The notes under the pieces were generated by a model, which saw nothing but the letters and a program-made list of their open reading frames with translations, did not search any database and was not told the origin of the DNA. A DNA stretch of 5,541 bases from Pseudomonadota bacterium (GTDB lineage: Bacteria; Pseudomonadota; Alphaproteobacteria; Acetobacterales; Acetobacteraceae), in the NCBI GenBank assembly GCA_021779655.1, contig JAJYAF010000175.1:1-5541 (forward strand). Direction: 5' to 3'. Below are positions 1-4,786 of the stretch, piece after piece. The first letter of the stretch is position 1; each line of letters begins with the position of its first letter. A program made the position numbers and the translations under genes.

Positions 1-592
1 AAAGGGCGGCATAAGCGGGGCGGGGAAAGCAGAACTCGACCCGGGGCAATGGCAGCCGCCCGCCGCCCAGCCAGGCGGTCAAGCCCCAGCCGACGCGCAG
101 CAGCAGCTCGAAGAAAAAATCAGGCGGTGCCGCCGTGCCACGCGGGGTCACCATCATGCCGGCGAGTCCGTTGCCGGTGACGTGTTCGATCGACACATCG
201 TCGATGAGAATGCCCAAGGCGCGGATGATGCGGTGGAATGCGCCCCTGACCGTGCGGGCGCCCAGGGCTGAACGGGCGATGAGCGCGAAGCTACCCCGCC
301 GCAAAGGCCGGGAGAGCAGTCCGACACATTCATCGTCGAGCCGGTCGATCAATCGCCGGTAGAGGCCGGCATATTGAACGCCGGTGATACAGGCGCCCTC
401 CAGCCGCAGCCACTCCGGCGCGATTCCGCATTGGCGCAGCAGTTCTCCCAGCCAAGGCGGCGGCACCGGAACGGCCAGGCCGGAGAGCATGCCCCGCACG
501 ATGGCCACGGGCACGGCGGCGGAAGCGTGGGCAATGCCGGCCTCTCGCGCCGGAGCCGGGGAATTTGACGTTTTTTGCCATGCAAATGACAT
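1..592 (-). CDS. AraC-family transcriptional regulator, N-terminal part (runs off left edge)
   Basis: This reading frame begins with ATG at 592-590 on the minus strand and stays open to the window edge (197 codons). An in-frame TGA at 610-608 means this is the first possible ATG. The protein reads like the ligand-sensing domain of AraC regulators of the arabinose-binding N-terminal family (PF12625 type). It has a VPVAIVRGMLSGL helix near residues 27-39, then LLRQCGIAPEWL (51-62), a QYAGLYRRLIDRLDDECVGLL stretch (73-93), the hallmark RPLRRGSFALIARSALGA (95-112), and RVEFCFPRPAYAAL at the visible end (184-197). Relatives are about 330-350 residues, so the C-terminal double helix-turn-helix lies outside the window. 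The Shine-Dalgarno is weak and distant (GGTGAAAG, 612-605, 12 nt spacing), so a later start such as GTG codon 27 cannot be excluded. The divergent placement suggests that it controls the acyl-CoA genes to its right; its ligand, perhaps their substrate or an acyl-CoA, is unknown. Confidence 0.88.
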   Translation of the reverse strand, partial: MSFAWQKTSNSPAPAREAGIAHASAAVPVAIVRGMLSGLAVPVPPPWLGELLRQCGIAPEWLRLEGACITGVQYAGLYRRLIDRLDDECVGLLSRPLRRGSFALIARSALGARTVRGAFHRIIRALGILIDDVSIEHVTGNGLAGMMVTPRGTAAPPDFFFELLLRVGWGLTAWLGGGRLPLPRVEFCFPRPAYAAL

Positions 593-625
593 GATCGGTA
601 ATCGCTTTCACCACGACGCCCGGCA

Positions 626-654
626 AGTATCCGCCGACAACGGCGCCGGTTCAA
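626..654 (-). promoter_or_regulatory. Candidate sigma70 promoter for the AraC-type regulator
   Basis: On the minus strand TTGAAC (654-649) and GATACT (631-626) are separated by exactly 17 nt, and each matches the sigma70 consensus at 4 of 6 positions. A start about 7 nt past the -10 box would give a leader of about 27 nt that includes the GGTGAAAG site, which fits the chosen start at 592. The -35 box sits inside the left copy of the direct repeat at 646-658, so a protein bound there could block this promoter. It is a prediction from sequence match only. Confidence 0.45.
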
Positions 655-678
655 CGGCCGAACGGCCGGTTGAATGGC
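645..678. promoter_or_regulatory. Nested direct and inverted repeat, candidate operator of the divergent regulator
   Basis: GCCGGTTCAACGGC (645-658) and GCCGGTTGAATGGC (665-678) match at 12 of 14 positions and are offset by exactly 20 bp, about two helical turns. This is the geometry expected for an AraC-family protein binding one DNA face. The same bases also form a dyad: TTCAACGGCCG (650-660) faces CGGCCGGTTGAA (663-674) around AA, with one unpaired G. The dyad gives a TTGAA core on both strands, so -35-like boxes point outward in both directions. The minus-strand one has a reasonable -10. The plus-strand one (TTGAAT, 670-675) has no good -10, as is common for activator-dependent promoters. 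The function is inferred. Confidence 0.4.
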
Positions 679-758
679 GGGCCCGGGCGGATGATGCAGG
701 AAAACCAAGTTCCGCGCGGGGGTCAAGCCCAAGGCCGGAGCCGCCCGCCAAGCAGGAA

Positions 759-779
759 CGGCCCCACTGGCCGGGGAGG
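759..779 (+). promoter_or_regulatory. Strong Shine-Dalgarno with overlapping hairpin in front of the small ORF
   Basis: GGGGAGG (773-779) lies 4 nt before the ATG at 784. Directly upstream, CGGCC (759-763) can pair with GGCCG (769-773) around a CCACT loop. Alternatively, CCCC (762-765) can pair with GGGG (773-776), which would cover the Shine-Dalgarno. The two pairings exclude each other because both use 762-763 and 773. In GC-rich DNA short hairpins like these are common, so a regulatory role is speculative. Confidence 0.35.
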
Positions 780-783
780 AAAA

Positions 784-849
784 ATGACGCGAAATGTCTA
801 TGCCCGGAAACGCTTCCTTCACAGCCACGCCAAGGTGATCCGGCAATGA
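784..849 (+). CDS. 21-codon small ORF, possible leader peptide coupled to the MaoC operon
   Basis: ATG at 784 follows an excellent Shine-Dalgarno (GGGGAGG, 773-779) and opens a 21-codon frame, MTRNVYARKRFLHSHAKVIRQ, ending at TGA 847-849. That stop overlaps the ATG of the next gene at 846 in an ATGA junction, the usual arrangement for translational coupling. The predicted peptide is strongly basic (five Arg/Lys in the first 19 residues, plus two His) and has no hydrophobic segment, so it does not look like a small membrane protein. I recognise no family. Its last third also contains the AAGGTGA site of the following gene. It could be a leader ORF that helps ribosomes load the operon, a real microprotein, or chance. 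The frame stays open upstream to ATG 691 (52 codons in total), but that part is low-complexity and lacks a comparable Shine-Dalgarno. Confidence 0.4.
   Translation: MTRNVYARKRFLHSHAKVIRQ
832..838 (+). promoter_or_regulatory. Shine-Dalgarno fixing the start of the first MaoC gene
   Basis: AAGGTGA lies 7 nt before ATG 846. It decides the start: the same frame is open as far back as ATG 384, but that extension would overlap the regulator gene on the other strand and shows no family similarity, whereas the protein from 846 has the normal family length. Confidence 0.7.
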
Positions 850-1283
850 TCGACCAGAAGTGGATCGGCCATGAATTGCCGCCCTCCGTTCTGCCGATCG
901 AGCGGACGCGGGTGCGGTTTTTCGCGAAGGCGATCGGGGAAACCAACCCCATCCATTTCGATCCCGCCGCCGCGCAAGCTGCCGGCTATGCCGATCTCGT
1001 CGCCCCGCCCAGCTTCATTTTCGCGGCGGAACTCGAGTCCGGCATGGAACGGCTGCTCAACGATCTCGGCGTGCCGATCGCCAAAATCCTGCACGGCGAA
1101 CAAGGCTTCACCTGGTACCGCCCGGTTTGCGTGGGGGAGACCGTTACGGTTCATTCCCGTATCGAGGATATCTACGCGAAGAAGAACGGCGCGCTGGAAT
1201 TCGTCGTCAAGCTGTCCCGCGCGCTCGACGCCAGCGGCGCCTGCATCGCCGAGATGCGCTCCGTTCTCGTTTGCCGCCATTGA
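846..1283 (+). CDS. MaoC-family dehydratase/hydratase subunit A (FAS1-like N-terminal hot-dog domain)
   Basis: This 145-residue protein is a single hot-dog domain of the MaoC 'FAS1-like dehydratase' type (PF13452-like). It opens with MIDQKWIGHELPP and carries the hydratase loop FAKAIGETNPIHFD (residues 26-39), then APPSFIF, ILHGEQGFTWYRPV, and a C-terminal GALEFVVKLSR strand ending in SVLVCRH. Family knowledge: such proteins pair with a second MaoC subunit to hydrate trans-2-enoyl-CoA to 3-hydroxyacyl-CoA in the cytoplasm; usually this subunit shapes the acyl pocket and the partner is catalytic. Here the loop keeps the His (H37) and replaces the catalytic Asp of the motif by Glu (E32), so some activity of its own cannot be excluded. 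It starts inside the stop of the small ORF (ATGA). The partner gene begins 10 nt after its stop, which strongly supports a co-translated complex. The natural substrate is not readable from sequence. Confidence 0.85.
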   Translation: MIDQKWIGHELPPSVLPIERTRVRFFAKAIGETNPIHFDPAAAQAAGYADLVAPPSFIFAAELESGMERLLNDLGVPIAKILHGEQGFTWYRPVCVGETVTVHSRIEDIYAKKNGALEFVVKLSRALDASGACIAEMRSVLVCRH

Positions 1284-1292
1284 GGTGAAACC

Positions 1293-1715
1293 ATGCCCAC
1301 CAGCCTTTCTGCCGCCCATGTCAATGTCGGCGATGAACTGCCACCGCTCCTTCTCGCCCCGGTCAACCGCACCACCCTGGCCTTGTTTGCCGGCGCCTCG
1401 GGCGATCATAATCCTATCCATATAGACAGCGACTTCGCCCGCGCCGCCGGGATGGCGGACGTGTTCGCCCAGGGAATGCTCGGCATGGCCTGGCTTGGCC
1501 GCCTGCTCACAAACTGGGCGCCCCAGCGGGACGTGCGCGCGCTGAACGTCCGTTTCCAAGCCATCACCAATCTTGGCGATACAATACGCTGCACGGGGCG
1601 CGTGATTGAAAAATTGGAACAGGATGGCGCAACCCTGGCCCGCGTGGCGGTGCAGAGCGCCAATGAAAGCGGCGAGGTGAAAATCGCCGGCGAGGCGCTG
1701 GTGGTTCTCCACTGA
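1293..1715 (+). CDS. MaoC-family enoyl-CoA hydratase subunit B (catalytic hot-dog domain)
   Basis: This 140-residue MaoC dehydratase domain (PF01575-like) contains the complete (R)-hydratase motif FAGASGDHNPIHIDSDFARAAG (residues 32-53), with the expected catalytic pair D38 and H43. FAQGMLGMAWLGRLL follows (60-74), then a VRFQAITNLGDTI strand region, and it ends in GEALVVLH. Known role of the family: addition of water to trans-2-enoyl-CoA, normally giving the (R)-3-hydroxyacyl-CoA. GAGGTGA (1282-1288) starts within the stop codon of subunit A and lies 4 nt from the ATG, so ribosomes probably move directly from one gene to the next. The A/B pair resembles heteromeric MaoC hydratases such as mycobacterial HadAB and steroid ChsH1-ChsH2, which handle long or bulky acyl chains. 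The size and motif make the domain call secure; the substrate and stereochemistry are inference. Confidence 0.9.
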   Translation: MPTSLSAAHVNVGDELPPLLLAPVNRTTLALFAGASGDHNPIHIDSDFARAAGMADVFAQGMLGMAWLGRLLTNWAPQRDVRALNVRFQAITNLGDTIRCTGRVIEKLEQDGATLARVAVQSANESGEVKIAGEALVVLH

Positions 1716-1718
1716 CGG

Positions 1719-1752
1719 GAAGGACTGAAGCGAAAGACTGAAAGGAAAGACC
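1719..1752 (+). repeat. Purine-rich degenerate 13-nt tandem repeat carrying the dehydrogenase Shine-Dalgarno
   Basis: The 37-nt gap before the dehydrogenase gene consists largely of imperfect copies of one unit: GAAGGACTGAAG (1719-1730), GAAAGACTGAAAG (1732-1744) and a partial GAAAGACC (1745-1752). The last part supplies the Shine-Dalgarno AAGGAA (1742-1747), 5 nt before ATG 1753, and the first unit offers a second AAGGA. The array probably arose by local duplication of a ribosome-binding stretch. It has no other evident role. Confidence 0.5.
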
Positions 1753-2898
1753 ATGGCACCACGTCTGCACACGCATCGCTGGATGAACGGCGAAATGGAA
1801 AGTTTTCGCGACCAGCTGCGCCGCTATATCGAGGCCGAGCTCGCGCCGCATGTAGGAAAATGGCGGCGGCAGGGCTTCGTTCCGCGTTCGGTCTGGCGCG
1901 GCTTCGGCGAGCGGGGTTTCATGCTTCCGGAACTGGCCGAGGAACATGGCGGCGGCGGCGGCACGCTCGCGCACCAGCTGGTTGTGCAGGAAGAGCTGAC
2001 GCGGGCCGAATTGCCGGGCGCCATCGGCGTGCACAGCATCGCCTCCCATTATGTTTTGGATTACGGCACCGAGGCGCAGAAGCGGCGCTGGCTTCCCGGA
2101 CTCGCCAAAGGCGAGTTCCTGGCCGCTATCGCAATGACCGAGCCGGGCTGCGGCTCCGATCTCAAGGCAATCCGTACCCGGGCGCGGCGCGAGGGCGACC
2201 ATTACGTGATCGATGGGGCGAAAATGTTCATCACCAATGGCGAGACCGGCAATCTTCTCACCGTTGTTGCCCGCACCGGCGAGGCGGGGGCGCATGGTCT
2301 CTCGCTTATCGTGCTGGAGACTGAAAATCTGCCCGGCTTTCGCGTCGGCCGCCGCCTGGAGAAAATCGGCCAGCACGCCTCCGATACCACCGAATTGTTC
2401 TTCGATGGCGTGCGCGCGCCGGTGGAGAATTTGCTGGGCGGCGTCGAGGGCCGGGCCTTCGCCCAGCTGATGGGCCAGCTTCCCTATGAGCGCATGCTGA
2501 TCTCCGTTCCGGCCGTGGTGGTGATGGAACGCGCCCTGGCGCTCACCGTGGAATATACCAAGCAGCGCAAGGCCTTCGAGCACAGCTTGTTCGATTTTCA
2601 GAATACACGCTTCATGCTGGCCGATGTAGCAACGACCGCGCATATCGCCCGCACCTATGTGAATGATTGTATCCAGCGCCTTTTGGATGGCGAACTGGAT
2701 GACGATGCCGCCTATATGGCGAAATACTGGTGCACCGAGCAGCAATGCCGGGTGGTGGATATATGCCTGCAGCTTTTCGGCGGCTATGGATATATGATGG
2801 AATATCCCATCGCCCGACTCTACGCGGATTCCCGCGTGCAGCGCATCTATGGCGGGGCCAATGAGGTGATGAAAGATCTGATCTCGCGTAAGCTGTGA
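1753..2898 (+). CDS. Acyl-CoA dehydrogenase, long-chain/isovaleryl-type active site
   Basis: This complete 381-residue FAD-dependent acyl-CoA dehydrogenase oxidises a saturated acyl-CoA to the trans-2-enoyl-CoA and passes electrons to electron-transfer flavoprotein. The order is usual: an N-terminal helical domain (to about 120), a middle beta domain with AMTEPGCGSDLKA (127-139) and DGAKMFITNG (154-163), and a C-terminal helical domain. The last includes YTKQRKAF, then QLFGGYGYMMEYPIARLYAD (340-359), a full match to the second family signature. The position of the medium-chain catalytic Glu (IYEGT) is glycine here (RIYGGANE, G367). Instead QLPYERMLI puts a Glu at 246, as in LCAD and isovaleryl-CoA dehydrogenase (family knowledge, recalled alignment). 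Cys133 replaces the small residue normal in the first signature. It sits between the hydratase pair and the ligase and would supply the hydratase's substrate. Chain length or branching preference is not determined. Confidence 0.93.
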   Translation: MAPRLHTHRWMNGEMESFRDQLRRYIEAELAPHVGKWRRQGFVPRSVWRGFGERGFMLPELAEEHGGGGGTLAHQLVVQEELTRAELPGAIGVHSIASHYVLDYGTEAQKRRWLPGLAKGEFLAAIAMTEPGCGSDLKAIRTRARREGDHYVIDGAKMFITNGETGNLLTVVARTGEAGAHGLSLIVLETENLPGFRVGRRLEKIGQHASDTTELFFDGVRAPVENLLGGVEGRAFAQLMGQLPYERMLISVPAVVVMERALALTVEYTKQRKAFEHSLFDFQNTRFMLADVATTAHIARTYVNDCIQRLLDGELDDDAAYMAKYWCTEQQCRVVDICLQLFGGYGYMMEYPIARLYADSRVQRIYGGANEVMKDLISRKL

Positions 2899-2916
2899 GA
2901 GAAACAAGATTCTGGC

Positions 2917-2924
2917 GAGGAGGG
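2917..2924 (+). promoter_or_regulatory. Shine-Dalgarno fixing the ligase start
   Basis: GAGGAGGG is a near-ideal anti-16S match 7 nt before ATG 2932. It favours this start over in-frame ATG codons at 2956 and 2983, even though family similarity only begins near residue 18. Confidence 0.65.
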
Positions 2925-2931
2925 AACGACT

Positions 2932-4620
2932 ATGGACGAGATTGAAGGCCCCGACATGATCACGGCCGGCTGCCCTTCCACGATGGGCAATGCGTATCAG
3001 CTCAACCTCACCACATTGATCCGCCACGCGGCCCGCACCTATCCGGAGCAGGAGATCATCTATCGCCGGCCGGATGGCGGCTGGGCGCGCTATACCTATG
3101 CCGATTGTTACGAGCGGGTGATCCGCAGCGCCAACGCGCTGCGCGATCTGGGCCTGCGGCCGGGCGACCGCGCGGGCGTGCTCGATTGGAACAGCCGCCG
3201 CCATTTCGAGCTTTATTATTCCATCTGCGGCATTGGCGGTGTCATGCTGCAACTCAACCAGCGGCTGGCCCTGGAAGACCTTGCCTATGTTGTCAACCAT
3301 GGCGAGGCGCGTTTCATCCTGGTCGATGAATCGTTGCTCGGGCTGGCGGAGAGCCTGGCGCCGTTGACCCCGAATGTGCAAGCCTGGCTGGTGATGACCG
3401 ATCGTTCCCTGGCGGAGATTGTCACCCCGCTTAGCCCGGTTCTGCATTACGAGAACATGCTGGCCAACGCCAGCCGCGACATCTGCTGGCCGATGATCGA
3501 TGAACACTCCGCCTGCGCGGCCTGTTACACCACCGGCACCACGGGCCGCCCCAAGGGGGTGTATTACGCGCATCGCTCCGAATATCTGCACACGCTGGTG
3601 ATGTCGAGCATCCTCACCATGTCAGCCGAGGACTGCACGATGCTCATCACCCCAATGTTCCACGGCCAGTGCTGGGGTCTGCCACACGCCGCCATCTTCG
3701 CCGCGACGAAGATCGTTCTGCCGGGACGGTATATGGCGGAGGATACCGGACCGCTGGTGGATGCGATCATCGCCGAGGAGGTGACGGTAGTGAACGGCGC
3801 GCCCGCCATCTTCATGCCGATGCTGCGCTATATCGAGACACTGCCGGTCAAACCCGATTTCCGCCGCCTGCGCATGCTCTCCGGCGCGACGGAGCCGCCG
3901 CTCTCAATGATGCGGGCATTTCACGAATTGACCGGGGCGGAGGTAATTCAGGCCTACGGCGCCACGGAAACATCGCCGCTCGTCTCGCTCAACCGGCTGA
4001 AGCCCTCTTTGCGGAAAAAGCTGAGCGAGGATGAGAGATGGAATTTGCGGCGCAAGCAGGGACTGATGGTCTCCGGCGTGGATCTCAGGGTTCTCGGACC
4101 GGATGATCGGGACCTTCCCTTCGATGGCATTTCCGTCGGCGAGATCTGCATGCGCGGACCATGGGTCTCCACCCGCTATCACAACATGCCGGAGGCCGCC
4201 GCCAATTTCATCGACGGCTACTGGCGCTCCGGCGATGTCGGCTCCATCGACCCGAATGGCTACATCAAGATAACGGACCGGGTTAAGGACGTCGTCAAAT
4301 CCGGGGGCGAGTGGATTTCCTCAATCGACATGGAAAATGCCCTGACCGGCCACCCAGCCGTGCTGGAAGCGGCGGTGGTTGGCATCGCGCATCCGAAATG
4401 GCAGGAGCGCCCGCTGGCGCTGGTGGTGCTGCGCCCGGACACGCGCGCGACGATCGAGGAATTGCACGCCCATCTTCTTCCCCATTTCGCCAAATGGCAG
4501 CTGCCGGATGAAATCCTGTTTGTCGCCGAGCTGCCACGCACCAGTGTGGGCAAGACAAACAAGAAAGTCATCCGCGAGCGGTTCAGCGCGCGTTACCAGG
4601 GAGCGGCGGCGGAACCTTGA
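2932..4620 (+). CDS. Acyl-CoA synthetase (AMP-forming), AlkK-like medium-/long-chain fatty acid-CoA ligase
   Basis: This complete 562-residue member of the adenylate-forming family converts a carboxylic acid, ATP and CoA to acyl-CoA, AMP and pyrophosphate. Visible core motifs are the phosphate loop CYTTGTTGRPKG (198-209), the QAYGATETSP adenine/acyl motif (340-349), YWRSGDVGSID with the ribose-binding Asp (D435), the hinge region GYIKITDRVKDVVKSGGEWIS (443-463, with R450), and the C-terminal PRTSVGKTNKK with the adenylation Lys (K541). From memory, the overall wording (LCYTSGTTG, then KSGGEWIST, then ERPL and RWQIPD in relatives) is closest to AlkK of the alkane-degrading pseudomonads, implying medium-chain or related acids. 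No membrane segment is evident. The gene follows the dehydrogenase by 33 nt, so it probably shares its transcript. Its product would feed the dehydrogenase and then the MaoC pair. The precise acid is unknown; aromatic or terpenoid acids remain possible. Confidence 0.92.
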   Translation: MDEIEGPDMITAGCPSTMGNAYQLNLTTLIRHAARTYPEQEIIYRRPDGGWARYTYADCYERVIRSANALRDLGLRPGDRAGVLDWNSRRHFELYYSICGIGGVMLQLNQRLALEDLAYVVNHGEARFILVDESLLGLAESLAPLTPNVQAWLVMTDRSLAEIVTPLSPVLHYENMLANASRDICWPMIDEHSACAACYTTGTTGRPKGVYYAHRSEYLHTLVMSSILTMSAEDCTMLITPMFHGQCWGLPHAAIFAATKIVLPGRYMAEDTGPLVDAIIAEEVTVVNGAPAIFMPMLRYIETLPVKPDFRRLRMLSGATEPPLSMMRAFHELTGAEVIQAYGATETSPLVSLNRLKPSLRKKLSEDERWNLRRKQGLMVSGVDLRVLGPDDRDLPFDGISVGEICMRGPWVSTRYHNMPEAAANFIDGYWRSGDVGSIDPNGYIKITDRVKDVVKSGGEWISSIDMENALTGHPAVLEAAVVGIAHPKWQERPLALVVLRPDTRATIEELHAHLLPHFAKWQLPDEILFVAELPRTSVGKTNKKVIRERFSARYQGAAAEP

Positions 4621-4786
4621 GGAACCGCTTTTTCGGCGCTTTGCGCGGCAAATCCCCGCGGCGGTGGATCCATCTCCCCTTCCCCCTACCGGTTGGGGTG
4701 CAGACCCACTATCTAGCAGTCAAATCGGGAGCGGATAGGCTGCTCGTGCGAACAAGCCGATTGTAGATCAAGCGAAGGTGTCCGCT
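4621..4786. other. Intergenic gap between ligase and ene-reductase, short inverted repeats only
   Basis: I see no gene in these 166 nt. They hold three small dyads: TTTGC-GCG-GCAAA (4640-4652), CGCGG-CAAATCC-CCGCG (4644-4660, overlapping the first), and CCCCTACCGGTTGGGG (4683-4698), palindromic except for one T/T pair. None is followed by a T-run, so none is a standard intrinsic terminator on the plus strand. I found no -35/-10 pair with acceptable matches and spacing. Whether the downstream gene belongs to the same transcript is therefore open: the gap is larger than the others in the operon but not large enough to exclude read-through. Confidence 0.5.

Noticed and set aside
565..592. Plus-strand TTGACG (565-570) as a -35 box for the MaoC operon
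   Set aside because: The best -10 at suitable spacing (TGACAT, 587-592) matches only 3 of 6, and it would lie inside the regulator's coding start with a leader of about 190 nt before the small ORF.
675..750. Perfect 8-bp inverted repeat TGGCGGGC / GCCCGCCA in the divergent region
   Set aside because: The arms are 60 nt apart and entirely G/C-rich apart from one base, so a chance match in this composition is plausible and no function follows.
384..845. In-frame N-terminal extension of MaoC subunit A back to ATG 384
   Set aside because: The extension overlaps the regulator gene on the other strand and has no family similarity; Shine-Dalgarno AAGGTGA at 832-838 and normal family length point to ATG 846.
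330..846. Two minus-strand frames (330-626 and 349-846) over the regulator start
   Set aside because: Both are in different frames from the AraC-type reading frame, which alone shows family similarity; their translations are Arg/Pro/Ala-rich shadows.
819..1772. 317-codon minus-strand frame opposite both MaoC genes
   Set aside because: It lies opposite two complete family-matched genes with good ribosome sites, and its translation resembles no family I know.
1564..3591. 675-codon open frame on the minus strand opposite the dehydrogenase and ligase genes
   Set aside because: It is antisense to two well-supported enzymes, shows no recognisable domain, and is typical of the long shadow frames produced by GC-rich codon bias.
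4683..4698. CCCCTACCGGTTGGGG near-palindrome as an intrinsic terminator
   Set aside because: As a hairpin it has only four outer base pairs before a mismatch and no following T-run, so it does not meet the usual terminator pattern.
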